From Deltaproteobacteria bacterium (GTDB lineage Bacteria > Myxococcota > Kuafuiibacteriia > Kuafuiibacteriales > Kuafuiibacteriaceae): 64,000 bases of DNA. The stretch is from contig JADJBV010000001.1 of NCBI GenBank assembly GCA_016703535.1, forward strand, positions 5,694,001 through 5,758,000, written 5' to 3'. Position numbers and translations under genes: made by a program. The notes under the pieces were generated by a model. It was not told the DNA's origin and ran no database searches. It saw nothing but the letters and a program-made list of their open reading frames with translations. Shown one piece after another: positions 21,844 through 30,893 of this stretch (position 1 is the stretch's first letter; each line of letters starts with the position of its first letter).

Positions 21844-22898
21844 CCGCCCGGTGGTGGCAGACCTTGGCCGATGGCCGGGTGGAGTGTGACCTCTGCCCGC
21901 GAGAGTGCACCCTCCAAGAAGGCCAACGGGGCTTCTGTTTCGTGCGGCAACGCCAAGGTGATCAGCTGGTCTTGACCACCTACGGGCGATCTTCGGGCTT
22001 CTGCCTGGATCCGATCGAGAAGAAGCCGCTCCACCACTTTCACCCAGGGACCAGCGTCTTGTCCTTCGGGACCGCCGGTTGCAACCTAGGTTGCAAATTT
22101 TGCCAGAACTGGGACCTCTCCAAGTCGAACGAGATGGACACCCTGGCCAACGAAGCGAGCCCCGAGGCCATCGCCAGCGCCGCCGCTCGGGCCGGGGCCA
22201 AAAGCGTGGCCTACACCTACAACGATCCGACCATCTTCGCCGAATACGCCATCGACGTGGCCCAAGCTTGCCGGGCCTTGGGCGTCTTGAACGTCGCCGT
22301 CACCGCGGGCTACATCCACGATGCGCCGCGCCGGGAGCTCTACGCCGAGATGGACGCGGCCAACGTGGACCTCAAGGCGTTCAGCGAAGACTTCTACTGG
22401 AAGATCACCGGAGCTCACCTGGAGCCGGTGAAGGACACCTTGCGATACCTGGTGCACGAGACCCGGGTCTGGACCGAGATCACCACCTTGTTGATCCCGG
22501 GCCTCAACGACTCGGACGCCGAACTGGCGGCCTTGACCCACTTCGTGGCCGAAGAGCTGGGCCCCGACGTGCCCCTCCACTTTTCGGCCTTTCACCCCGA
22601 CTACAAGTTGACCAACGTCCCGCCCACGCCGCCCGCGACCTTGAGGCGAGCGCGCCAGATCGGTTTGCAAGCTGGCTTGCACTACGTCTACACCGGCAAT
22701 ATCCACGACCCCGAGGGCGACGCCACCCACTGCCCCGGCTGCGGCCAGGTGGTGATCGCCCGGGACTGGTACCGCCTGGACGCCTACCGCTTGGATCCCT
22801 CGGGCCACTGCCAAGAATGCGGCACCATGGTCCCAGGCCGTTGGTCGACCCCAGGAGACTTCGGGCGGCGTCGAGAGCGGCTGCACATCACGCCCTGA
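21840..22898 (+). CDS. amrS: AmmeMemoRadiSam system radical SAM enzyme
   Basis: 352 residues from GTG 21840 (GTGA overlap with amrA; GTG 21837 is also possible). N-terminal Cys cluster CDLCPREC, then the radical SAM cluster motif CNLGCKFC (Cys81, 85, 88) and the family's TYNDPTIFAEYA and LHFSAFHPDYK. The enzyme belongs to the pyruvate-formate-lyase-activating type. A C-terminal zinc-ribbon-like pair (CPGCG, CQECG) closes it. The CxxxCxxC codons contain a perfect copy of the dispersed palindrome (22080-22095), and another lies at 22666. Substrate unknown. Confidence 0.93.
   Translation: MTARWWQTLADGRVECDLCPRECTLQEGQRGFCFVRQRQGDQLVLTTYGRSSGFCLDPIEKKPLHHFHPGTSVLSFGTAGCNLGCKFCQNWDLSKSNEMDTLANEASPEAIASAAARAGAKSVAYTYNDPTIFAEYAIDVAQACRALGVLNVAVTAGYIHDAPRRELYAEMDAANVDLKAFSEDFYWKITGAHLEPVKDTLRYLVHETRVWTEITTLLIPGLNDSDAELAALTHFVAEELGPDVPLHFSAFHPDYKLTNVPPTPPATLRRARQIGLQAGLHYVYTGNIHDPEGDATHCPGCGQVVIARDWYRLDAYRLDPSGHCQECGTMVPGRWSTPGDFGRRRERLHITP
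22080..22095. repeat. Dispersed palindrome TGCAA-N6-TTGCA
   Basis: Perfect copy, spacer CCTAGG, so fully symmetric over 16 bp. Lies over the radical SAM cysteine motif of amrS, in a different codon phase from the others. Confidence 0.6.
22666..22681. repeat. Dispersed palindrome TGCAA-N6-TTGCA
   Basis: Perfect copy, spacer GCTGGC, inside amrS. Confidence 0.6.
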
Positions 22899-22938
22899 CC
22901 GGGGCTTTGAGGGCCGGGGGGTCCCAGGGTTGGTGCGC

Positions 22939-24033
22939 CTACCTGACGGCCTGCCCCGTCACCCACGCTTGGCGGATGAGCCGACCGCAGCGCAGAGAGA
23001 CGACTCCTTGGTTCCCCCCGGGCGCCGCGGCCCGGCGCGCGACGACGCCGTACCAAGTTTCGGTTTGGTCGATCCAAGGGTAGAAGCCGAGGGCTCCAGC
23101 GCTGCTGAACGCGTGATCACCGACGGTCGGGTCGTCCTCGACCCAGTGTCCGAGCGAATAGTTCCACGCCTCGTCGGGGGGCGCCGGCGAAAGCGCCTCT
23201 CCGACCAAACAGGCACTCGAAGCGCAGACCTTGTCGTCGCCGAGGTGATCCGACAGCACGTACTCTCCGCGCAGCAGCCGCCGTAAAAACGCGGCGTAAG
23301 CGGTGGCGCTGGTGTTGAGGCCGCCGGCGAGGTTGGTCTGCAGGTACGTGAAGTCCAACGTGCCGAGCACGGAGTTGAGCTCCGCCGACAACTCCGCGGC
23401 TCGCAGGTTCCCCAAGCCCATGGTGTTGGCGGCGTGGACCTGAAAGTGCCCGGCGCTGTAGTGAAAGTTGCCGACCGAACTCGCTTGTTCGACCGCATCG
23501 GCCGCGCACTCGCCCACAGTTTCGTTGGCTCCACAGAGCACGTCTTTGGAGCGGGCCGACAACGGGAAGACCATGCCGCTGGTGAAGTTCAGGAACGGGA
23601 CATCACTTTCGCGTCGGCTGCCGACTTTTTCCAGCACGTAGGTCGAGTAGACCCACTTCGACGCGGAGGCGATGGCGATGACCTGGGACGGGGTCGGGGT
23701 GTTGCTCCCGCGGATGGAGCCCGACGCCAACATCCCATCCCGATCACCGATCTCCCAATAGAACCCTTCGGGCAGAACGGCGCTGGCGCAGGCGGCCTGG
23801 GTCTCTGCGGTCTGGGTCGCGGCGGCGATCCGCTCGGCGAGTGTTGGGCCCGGGTCGGCATCGCCGGGTGAACCCCCAGCATCAGGGGGGTCGCCGCCGA
23901 CGTCGACCGAGATCTCGCCGCCGTCTGGGTCGCCTACCGCTGGTATCCCTGAGTCGAGAGGATCCTCACCTCCCGCCACATCGCAGCCCGTGGCCACGAA
24001 CAGCAATAGGCAGCCCGTCAGTCGTTTGTGCAT
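22939..24033 (-). CDS. Serine-hydrolase-like lipoprotein (beta-lactamase/DD-peptidase fold)
   Basis: 364 residues. Lipobox VATGC (Cys17), then an Asp/Gly/Pro-rich linker to about residue 62. The catalytic-domain hallmarks are IASASKWVYSTYVLEKV (SxxK with Ser and Lys spaced by two) and, about 90 residues on, HYSAGHF at the YxN-like position (Ala instead of Asn). A Cys pair (DVLCGANETVGEC) and another (VCASSACL) may form disulfides. The KTG-like third motif is not obvious (GALGFYPWID may be in its place). Likely anchored in the periplasm or outer membrane; substrate unknown. Convergent with amrS. Confidence 0.7.
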   Translation of the reverse strand: MHKRLTGCLLLFVATGCDVAGGEDPLDSGIPAVGDPDGGEISVDVGGDPPDAGGSPGDADPGPTLAERIAAATQTAETQAACASAVLPEGFYWEIGDRDGMLASGSIRGSNTPTPSQVIAIASASKWVYSTYVLEKVGSRRESDVPFLNFTSGMVFPLSARSKDVLCGANETVGECAADAVEQASSVGNFHYSAGHFQVHAANTMGLGNLRAAELSAELNSVLGTLDFTYLQTNLAGGLNTSATAYAAFLRRLLRGEYVLSDHLGDDKVCASSACLVGEALSPAPPDEAWNYSLGHWVEDDPTVGDHAFSSAGALGFYPWIDQTETWYGVVARRAAAPGGNQGVVSLRCGRLIRQAWVTGQAVR

Positions 24034-24091
24034 GTGCCTTGAACCGTCGCCCGCCCATCAGGTTGCGCTGGCGTGGTGGGAGATCGACCGA

Positions 24092-24913
24092 TCAGGCCCG
24101 GAGTAAGGCGTCGATGGCCGAAAGGGCCTCGAAGGATCCAGCGGCCAAGCCGATCTGCCCCGGCGGCACCTTGGGCTCCCGAGGGTTGATGCGGATCAGC
24201 TTGGCGCCCAAACGACGGACCAGCTCTTCACTTTGCATCCGCACCGAAGGCACCGCGGTGCCGGCGCCCATCTCGATGATCGCCAGCGGTTTTTTGCCGA
24301 CCCGCTCCAGCCAACGGCCGAAGTGGTCTTCCTGGACCATCGAGCGATCTTCGATCCAGCGGCCGTCACCGAACATCAGGATGTTGGGGCGCGCCACCCG
24401 TCGGCACTCGGGGCAAGTGGGCAAAGCGGCGGTGGCCCTCATGGTCTCGGGATCGACCCCCAAGGTGAGTCCGCCTTCGGGCACCACCTCGCGGCGGCAC
24501 GGCAAGCTACATTGCAAAAAGTGGATGCTGCCGTGGATCTCGTAGACCCGATCTTCGGCAAAGCCGGCCCGTTGAAAGTGACCGTCGACGTTGGAGGTGA
24601 AGACGAAGTGGCTCTCCTTCACCCCGGCCCAACGCCGGAGGATCTCGAAGCCGCCGTGGGGTTGGGTGTTGCGGTAGAGCTCCAGGCGATGGCCATAAAA
24701 GCCCCAGCCTTGTTCGGGGTCTCGATCAAAGGAGACGGGGTTGGCGAGGTCCACGAAGGAGAGGCCCAACTTTTGGTAAGGCGGGTAGGCCTGCCAAAAA
24801 CCGGCGTTGCCGCGAAAGTCCGGGAGACCCGAGTCCACGCCCATGCCGGCGCCGGCCGAGATCAACAGGTGTTTGGTCTCGCGCAGGATGGCGGCCGCGG
24901 CTTCGTAGCTCAC
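24092..24913 (-). CDS. SIR2-family NAD-dependent protein deacetylase/deacylase
   Basis: 273 residues from GTG 24913. NAD-binding GAGMGVDSGLPDFRG (residues 21-35), TSNVDGHFQRAG (usual TQNVDxLHxxAG, here Ser and His-Phe), the catalytic His in YEIHGS, and a Cys pair set for zinc (CSLPC and CPEC, the first pair with three residues between the Cys). The Met-Gly-Val in GAGMGVDSG replaces the usual Ala-Gly-Ile-Ser. The C-terminus has GAGTAVPSVR and LIRINPREP, as expected. Its start overlaps the stop of the FemAB-like gene (GTGA), so the two are coupled. Cytoplasmic. Confidence 0.88.
   Translation of the reverse strand: MSYEAAAAILRETKHLLISAGAGMGVDSGLPDFRGNAGFWQAYPPYQKLGLSFVDLANPVSFDRDPEQGWGFYGHRLELYRNTQPHGGFEILRRWAGVKESHFVFTSNVDGHFQRAGFAEDRVYEIHGSIHFLQCSLPCRREVVPEGGLTLGVDPETMRATAALPTCPECRRVARPNILMFGDGRWIEDRSMVQEDHFGRWLERVGKKPLAIIEMGAGTAVPSVRMQSEELVRRLGAKLIRINPREPKVPPGQIGLAAGSFEALSAIDALLRA
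24501..24516. repeat. Near-perfect copy of the dispersed palindrome
   Basis: GGCAA-GCTACA-TTGCA: one mismatch in the left arm. Inside the SIR2 gene. Confidence 0.35.
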
Positions 24914-26100
24914 GCGTCCAATTCTACCTGGCGTCCCCCGGTTTCGGCGAGGAGGGCCTCCCGCTCCCGTTCCACGGCGGCCCGCTCCCCGATCAGATGG
25001 CGGGCGATCGGCCCCCGAAGGCGTGGATCGGCGAGGTGGTGGACGCTGTAGGTGAGCGTCGGCTCAAACCCGCGGACCAGCTTGTGCTCTCCGCCGGCCC
25101 CCGGCTCGAACACGTCCAAACCACGGCGAAAACACTCCTCGACGCCCCGGTAGTAGCAGACATTGAAGTGGAGGTGTTTGACGTCCCTGAACGCACCCCA
25201 ATAGCGGCCATACAACTTTTGGCCTTTTTGGAAGTTGACCGCCCCGGCCACGATCTCTCCGTCCTTTTCCCGGGCCGCGACCAGCTCGAAGCGATCCGGC
25301 ATCCGGGCCACGATCTCTTGAAAGGCCCGCAGGTTCAGGTATTGGCGGCCCCAATAGAACTTCTCGACCGTGGTCAGGTAGAGCCGAAAGGCGGTCTCGA
25401 CCAAGGCCGGCGTCATCACCGCCCCGGGGATGGTCACCAGCTCCAAGCCCTGGGCCTCGACCTCCCGCAGCTCCCGCTTCAGTTGGTTGCGGCGTTTGCT
25501 GTTGAAGCGGCGCAGGTAGTCGTCGAAGTCCCGCTCGTCGTGACGGAACCAGTGATACTGGAGGCCCAAGCGCGGCAGATAACCGACACCTGCCAACAGA
25601 TCGCTCTCCTCTCGGGTCAAGAAGTTGATGTGGACGCTGGAGCACTCGAGGGACGCCGCCAGCTGCACCAAGACCTCGGCCAAGGCTTGGACCAAGGCGG
25701 GCCGATCTTCACCGGGGCGGGTCAAGAGGCGCCGGCCCGTGACCGGCGTAAACGGGATCCCGACCAACAACTTGGGGAAATAAGGCACACCCAGCTGGGC
25801 CGCCAGGTTGGCCCAGGCGTGGTCGAACACGAACTCGCCTTGGCTGTGGAGCTTCACGTAGGTCGGCGCTGCGGCGACCAGCTGGCCCATCTTCTTGACC
25901 AACACGAAGCGGGGCAACCAACCGGTGGCTTCGCCCAAGGTCTCGGCGGCCTCCAGGCTGGCCAAGAAGCGCCACTCCATGAAGGGCGGGTCGTCATCCT
26001 CGAGCAGCCGGTCCCAGTCTTGTTCGTCGATCGCGGTGATGCGATCCACGACCTCGATCGTTAGGGTGCCGGTCGAGGCGGGCGGCGCGCGACGACCCAT
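24910..26100 (-). CDS. FemAB-like GNAT-fold protein (PF04339/DUF482 type)
   Basis: 396 residues. N-terminal DQDWDRLLEDDDPPFMEWRFLASLE, then the GVPYFPKLLVGIPFTPVTGRRLL stretch and YHWFRHDERDFDDYL..FNSKRRNQLKRE (shown in pieces), which are the standard marks of this double-GNAT family; the C-terminal half contains GRYWGAF and FEPGAGGEHK. The family is thought to act as acyl- or aminoacyl-transferases, but no substrate is known for most members. Soluble. Coupled to the SIR2 gene; an acyltransferase next to a deacylase would make biological sense, but this is inference. Confidence 0.85.
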   Translation of the reverse strand: MGRRAPPASTGTLTIEVVDRITAIDEQDWDRLLEDDDPPFMEWRFLASLEAAETLGEATGWLPRFVLVKKMGQLVAAAPTYVKLHSQGEFVFDHAWANLAAQLGVPYFPKLLVGIPFTPVTGRRLLTRPGEDRPALVQALAEVLVQLAASLECSSVHINFLTREESDLLAGVGYLPRLGLQYHWFRHDERDFDDYLRRFNSKRRNQLKRELREVEAQGLELVTIPGAVMTPALVETAFRLYLTTVEKFYWGRQYLNLRAFQEIVARMPDRFELVAAREKDGEIVAGAVNFQKGQKLYGRYWGAFRDVKHLHFNVCYYRGVEECFRRGLDVFEPGAGGEHKLVRGFEPTLTYSVHHLADPRLRGPIARHLIGERAAVEREREALLAETGGRQVELDA

Positions 26101-26176
26101 CGGGACTTCTTAGCCATGCCCCGCCGACTCGGCAAGCCGAAGGGTCACCGCAAATCGACCACCGAGAGCGGGTAAC

Positions 26177-27556
26177 TCAGGGGTCGCTCAGCTCAATGAC
26201 CTTGAGTTCAGCGCCGATCAAGGGCTTTGGCTTGGTCAAGGCGTAGGCCCGCCGGCCGTCCCTCGAGGCGGCGATGTCCACGATCAGGGCGGTTCCAGCC
26301 CGGGTCTCGGGGTGCTCACACCAGCTGCGGCCGTTCCAGATCACCATACCTCCGGCCTCGAAGGCCGCGGCGAAGTGCCCCTCTGCCATGGCTGCCACTT
26401 GGCTGAAGTTATAACCCCGCCCTTCTTCCGGCTGGGGCAGTTGGGACCAAGTGCGGGTGATGGGATCTCGCCGCAACAAGGTGCCGATCACGCCGACGCC
26501 GATGGCCAGGTCACCTCGCGCCGAAAGTTCCAACACCCGGGCCGTGCTGAGCACATCGGGGCTCCACTCGCGAAACCAGTCGCGACCATCGTAGCGCCAG
26601 ATCTCTCGCTGATCGTCGGTGACGTAGAGCTCTTCGCGGCTCACTGCGGCCAGCCGGGCGATCGGTGGTGGGAGCCCCAAAATGGGCACGGCCACCGTCG
26701 AGCCCTTGATCAACTCAAAGAGGCCATTCGATCCACCGACGAACACCGAACCGTCGGCGCCAGCGGCCACCTCTCGTCGGCCTTCGCCCAGGATCAACGG
26801 AGCGACGGGCCGCGCTTGTCCCTGGCGATCGAAGGCGAACAGCTGAGTGTCACGCCGTTCTCCGGGACCTGCTACGCCGTAAAACACGTCGCCGCCATCC
26901 CATACGAGTCCCTCGGGGTTGCCGAGGGCCTCCGGCGTCGACACGAACTCGGCGCGCCGATCCTGAAAGCGGGCCACTTGGAACGGCACAAAACCGGTGT
27001 CAGCACCTGGACCCGCGGCGTAGGCCTCGACCGAGGAGGTCATGGTCAACACCCTCAGGTCATCGAAGTTTGGCGCAACCGCATAGGTGTCGACGTCGAT
27101 CCCGAGACAAGGATCGTTCGGAGAGTCATTGCACCTTTCGGTGTAGATCGGGATCAACTGACGGGTGGAGGGCTGGAGCGCCAACGTCTGCAGCGACGAG
27201 TCGTAGATCGGCCCAGTCCGCCATTGGCGCTCCGGGTCGGGGAGCGGAGCTTTCTGCGGCATGTAGACCAGGCCACAGTCGGCCAACGGGGAGAGGGTGT
27301 CGGGGCGAAACTGTTCGTCCCAGACGTAGGCCAGAAGTTCGTGGCCGGCGGGTTCTTGGATCTCGATGGTGATCGCCCCACCCTCTGAGAGACGAGGGCC
27401 ATCCCCGACCGGGCGACCCTCGGGATCCAGCACCAAGATCGCGACTTGGGCAGTGCTGGGCCAAGCCGGCGGGAGCGCCACCTCCACTCGGCCACTACAC
27501 GCGGCCGCGCCAAACGCGATCAAGGGCACCCACCCACGCACGCCCCAAGATAACAC
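26177..27556 (-). CDS. Lipoprotein with propeller-like repeats
   Basis: 459 residues. GTG at 27556 (GTG 27541 is an alternative). A short hydrophobic N-terminus ends in the lipobox GAAAC (Cys20). An N-terminal beta domain (about 25-130) is followed by units such as GLVWDGGDVFYGVAG, AAGADGSVFVGGSNGLFEL and REELYVTDDQREIWRYDG that repeat about every 40 residues, as in six- or seven-bladed propellers. No catalytic motif seen. Gene order places it 32 bp after the MopE-like lipoprotein gene; both may be co-exported surface proteins of the kinase-PEGA operon. Confidence 0.65.
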   Translation of the reverse strand: MLSWGVRGWVPLIAFGAAACSGRVEVALPPAWPSTAQVAILVLDPEGRPVGDGPRLSEGGAITIEIQEPAGHELLAYVWDEQFRPDTLSPLADCGLVYMPQKAPLPDPERQWRTGPIYDSSLQTLALQPSTRQLIPIYTERCNDSPNDPCLGIDVDTYAVAPNFDDLRVLTMTSSVEAYAAGPGADTGFVPFQVARFQDRRAEFVSTPEALGNPEGLVWDGGDVFYGVAGPGERRDTQLFAFDRQGQARPVAPLILGEGRREVAAGADGSVFVGGSNGLFELIKGSTVAVPILGLPPPIARLAAVSREELYVTDDQREIWRYDGRDWFREWSPDVLSTARVLELSARGDLAIGVGVIGTLLRRDPITRTWSQLPQPEEGRGYNFSQVAAMAEGHFAAAFEAGGMVIWNGRSWCEHPETRAGTALIVDIAASRDGRRAYALTKPKPLIGAELKVIELSDP

Positions 27557-27588
27557 GGACCCCGAAGGTGATCGTAGACCTGCGCTCG

Positions 27589-29631
27589 TCAGCGGTCGGC
27601 GGGTTCGAAGACAAAGTGACCAACTTTGCTGCGCGTGCCCACGTCGAGGGTGTCATCGGCGCAGTCGACGCCGGCGCTTTGCCCGGTCAACCAAAGACGC
27701 AGCTTGGCGCCCTCGACCCGAAGGGTGAGCCCGGAGATCCCGAGGGCGGTGAGATCGTCGGGATCTGGCCGCAAGATCGGGTTGTCCTGGTGCTTCACGA
27801 AGTGGACGCCATCGTCGGCATACGCCAACCCGACCGCGGCGCCGTCGGCGAAGGAGTTGCCCACATAAGCGAGGAGCACCCCCGAGCCGAGCGGTGTCGC
27901 GGCGACGGCCCGAATCGAGTCGGCGTCGAAGGTGTTGGTGGTCGGTCGCAGCACGGGATCAGTGCGGAGCGCGCGGAAGTTCTGTCCGTCTTGGGACTCG
28001 AGCGCAAAGACCGCCGGGCGGCCCACCTCGGGCGCGAAGGGGTAGTAGGCCAAATAACGATCGCCCTGCCAGATCACGCTGGCCTCGGCGACCACCGTCA
28101 CCGGGTGAACTGTTCGGTTGGGCCCCAACGGCATCGGACCGTCGGCGTTGAGCGGTCCAACCTTGGTCCAGATGGTCGGGTCTTCGGGCGATGCGGTGCT
28201 GAGCCAGGCCAACACCGGATCGTTCGGCCCGTAGTGATAGTGCCAGGCCCGCAGCAGGTGCTCATCGGGGCGGGCGGCCAGGGAGGCCCGAGTGATCTCG
28301 AAGTTCCCGCTGAAGGCCAAGAGGCTGCGACGTTCGCTGCTCCCGGCCGGCGGTATCAGCGCGTCGAAGGAGAGGCCGTCGCTGGAGATCGCCAGGCCGT
28401 TGGAGAAGCGGTTCAGCGCATAGGACCCGTAAAACAAGAGGAAGTAGTCGCCGTTGTTCCACGCGACGGAAGGCTGGCCAAGGCCCGTGTTGTAGGGGAC
28501 GTCGGGGCGACAATAGGCGGTGGGCAACACCGAGGTGTTGCGGCTCCTCCCCAGGCAATCGGGTTCGGGCATCTCGTCCTGGATCTGCAGATCGATCCAG
28601 TCCAACAACATGGTGCCCGGCCCGTTCGGGCGATCGAGTTGGCTCTGGATGACCACTCGCCCCAAGGGCTCCCGGGACAAGATCGGCGTGCGGGCCAACT
28701 CGACGTCGTCCAAACTGAAGACCAACTCTCGGCTCGACGGATCGAGGGCCATCCGCCCGCGATAGCTGCGTTCGGCGCTCCAAGGGATCCGGACCCCCGC
28801 CAAAGGAGGCAGATTGGGCTCGGGGTGGTAGGTGGCGATCACCAACAACTCTGGCCCGCGGCCACCTTCACCCGGCAAGACCTGGGCGTAGAGGCCGAAC
28901 AAGGAGGCGCCAAAGGGCAAGCCGTCGCCCCACTCTTCGCGGGTGTCGACGCTGACGCTGATGAGGCAGGTGGCGCCGCTGGGGGCCGGCCGATCGCAGC
29001 CCGCCTGGGCTCGAATCGCGACCTCGAGCGCAAAGGGCTGCTGGGATCCAAGTCCGATCTTCTGGATCGTCGCGACGCCCGAGGACCAAAAGTTGTCGCC
29101 GCGGGGATCGAGGCCGCCATCCACCAGCCTGGGCCGATCCCGACTGTTGCTGCTGAAGACACTCCAACGTTCGGTGTCGATGGTGGTCCACTCGTCACGG
29201 AAGTTGAGGCCCTCCCGCAGCGACGGACAGCGGGGTTGGGCCACGAAGGCCGATCGGGTGACGCAGCTGGGCTCGAAGGCGCAGGCCGCGTCGTCGCAGT
29301 CGAGATGACCGTCTTGATCGTTGTCGAGGCCATCTTCACAGGACACCCCACCTCGCTCCTGGCAGACCGCGAAGACCTGACAACTCGGTTCACCACAGTC
29401 GAAGCGCCCGTTGGGTTCGTTGTCGCGGCCGTCGGTGCAAGTGTCCAAGGTGGTTTCGGTCGCGCAGGCCGGGTGGTCCTGGCAAGCCAGGTCTCGACAG
29501 TCGCTGCGACCACTGGCGTCGTTGTCGACACCGTCGTCGCACACCTCGATCGGGATCCGATCCGCGTCGACCGAGTTGATCAGGCTGCAGCCGCACACCG
29601 CTAGCCACAACCCACAAGCCCAGAACCTCAT
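27589..29631 (-). CDS. Lipoprotein with MopE-like DG.DND repeats and a GH43/GH68-type propeller
   Basis: 680 residues. Lipobox AVCGC (Cys15). Residues ~28-110 hold three repeats of the form C.DG.DN...G..DC....C (CDDGVDNDASGRSDC, CTDGRDNEPNGRFDC, CEDGLDNDQDGHLDC), the Ca-binding-like motif common in secreted myxobacterial proteins. Residues ~130-350 form a concanavalin-like jelly-roll (laminin G/DUF1349 style). The rest resembles a five-bladed glycoside-hydrolase propeller (W..GDYFLLFYGSYAL, LGPNRTVHPVTVVAEASVIWQ, LLAYVGNSF). Polysaccharide binding or cleavage at the surface is plausible; catalytic Asp/Glu were not assigned. ATGA overlap with the PEGA gene. Confidence 0.7.
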   Translation of the reverse strand: MRFWACGLWLAVCGCSLINSVDADRIPIEVCDDGVDNDASGRSDCRDLACQDHPACATETTLDTCTDGRDNEPNGRFDCGEPSCQVFAVCQERGGVSCEDGLDNDQDGHLDCDDAACAFEPSCVTRSAFVAQPRCPSLREGLNFRDEWTTIDTERWSVFSSNSRDRPRLVDGGLDPRGDNFWSSGVATIQKIGLGSQQPFALEVAIRAQAGCDRPAPSGATCLISVSVDTREEWGDGLPFGASLFGLYAQVLPGEGGRGPELLVIATYHPEPNLPPLAGVRIPWSAERSYRGRMALDPSSRELVFSLDDVELARTPILSREPLGRVVIQSQLDRPNGPGTMLLDWIDLQIQDEMPEPDCLGRSRNTSVLPTAYCRPDVPYNTGLGQPSVAWNNGDYFLLFYGSYALNRFSNGLAISSDGLSFDALIPPAGSSERRSLLAFSGNFEITRASLAARPDEHLLRAWHYHYGPNDPVLAWLSTASPEDPTIWTKVGPLNADGPMPLGPNRTVHPVTVVAEASVIWQGDRYLAYYPFAPEVGRPAVFALESQDGQNFRALRTDPVLRPTTNTFDADSIRAVAATPLGSGVLLAYVGNSFADGAAVGLAYADDGVHFVKHQDNPILRPDPDDLTALGISGLTLRVEGAKLRLWLTGQSAGVDCADDTLDVGTRSKVGHFVFEPADR

Positions 29632-30893
29632 GGGGTCGCCTCGGCGGGCTCGACGATGACCCCGCTCGAGGTGCGGGGCTCCGGCTCTCCAGAGAGGAAG
29701 AAGGTCGCGGCGGTGGCGCCGGCGGAGATCGCGGTCAAGGACAACATCAGGTCGGTCGCCAAGTTGAGTCGTTCGACCCGATCGAAGCCCGACTGGCTTG
29801 GCGCCCGATCAAAGTCCGAGGACGCCGACAACGCCTGGACCCCCAAGATCCCGGTGACCACGCCTGCCGCCGCGGTGATCCCCAACGCGACCCACGGCCA
29901 CGGACCTCGTTCGGCCTCCTTGGGCAGAGGCTCGAGGGTGCTCTCGACGGCGATGGTCACCTCGGGCCGAGCCGCAACCTTCACCTCATATGGTTGATAT
30001 CCCGGCTTCTGCACGACAATGGCGTGAGGGCCTTCTGGCACCGACAAGACCAAAGGAGAAAAGCCCGCCTCTTTGCCGTCGACCTGCACCAAGGCCGCCA
30101 CCACGTTGGTCTCGATCCGCAAGCGGCCTTGCGGTGGAGGGATTGGTGCGAGCGCCACCTCCAACGTCACCGTCGCGGTGTCGCTGGCGACGACGGTGGG
30201 TTGAGCGGGTTCGTGGCCCGGCGCCGAGAGGTGAAGTTGAGCCGGGCCCAGAGGCAAGGCCAAGTGGAGCGGGGTGGTCCCCAAGATCGGTCCCTGGGCG
30301 TCGCCCCGACGAACCACGGCCCCGGTCGGCCGGCTCGAGATCCAAAGCGGCCCGGTGCTCAGCGCGAGCGGGATCTGGACCCGGACCTCGACGCCCCGCT
30401 CCAAGGTCACCGGCTGCTCGACCTCCCGGTGCCCCTCGAGGGCCACGATCACCCGGTGCGGACCGGGCGCGGCCGCGAAGGTCCGAGGCGCTTGCCCCAA
30501 GCTCCCCAAGTTCTTGCGATCGAGCCAGATGGTTGCCCCCGGCGGCGTGGTCTCGACCCGCAGCCGGGCGATGCGCGGCAACACCTCCTCGAGCTCGGCC
30601 AAGGCCTTGGACCGCTCGGCCTCGCTGATTGGGTGGGCCAGATATTCGGCGTAGGCCGTGAAGGACTCTTCGTAGAGCGCGAGGAAGCGATAACAGCGGG
30701 CGATGCCCAAGGCCGGGGCCGGGTTGGGTGAGAGGCGATTGGACACCAACAGCTCAGAGAGGGCCTCGCGGTAGCGCCCTTGCCCGTAGAGCTGGCGTCC
30801 CCACAAAAAGCGGGTGTTGGCCTCGCTGGCGGGATCGGCCAGGGCCGGCCCGGAGGTGAGGACCAAGAGCAGCAGCAAAGACCAAGCTCTCAT
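29628..30893 (-). CDS. PEGA-domain protein with N-terminal TPR region
   Basis: 421 residues. Signal peptide cleaved at ALA-DP. A TPR-like segment follows (FLWGRQLYGQGRYREALSEL, APALGIARCYRFLALYEESF). Three PEGA domains come next: VETTPPGATIWLDRKNLGS (about 120-190), SSRPTGAVVRRGD.. (about 195-255) and IETNVVAALVQVDGKEAGFS (about 260-325), each with GPH or the equivalent turn. A hydrophobic helix near residue 340-360 (WPWVALGITAAAGVVTGILG) precedes a second one near the end. Such proteins are commonly linked to Ser/Thr kinases as surface sensors; here the kinase gene directly precedes it with an ATGA overlap. Confidence 0.85.
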   Translation of the reverse strand: MRAWSLLLLLVLTSGPALADPASEANTRFLWGRQLYGQGRYREALSELLVSNRLSPNPAPALGIARCYRFLALYEESFTAYAEYLAHPISEAERSKALAELEEVLPRIARLRVETTPPGATIWLDRKNLGSLGQAPRTFAAAPGPHRVIVALEGHREVEQPVTLERGVEVRVQIPLALSTGPLWISSRPTGAVVRRGDAQGPILGTTPLHLALPLGPAQLHLSAPGHEPAQPTVVASDTATVTLEVALAPIPPPQGRLRIETNVVAALVQVDGKEAGFSPLVLSVPEGPHAIVVQKPGYQPYEVKVAARPEVTIAVESTLEPLPKEAERGPWPWVALGITAAAGVVTGILGVQALSASSDFDRAPSQSGFDRVERLNLATDLMLSLTAISAGATAATFFLSGEPEPRTSSGVIVEPAEATP

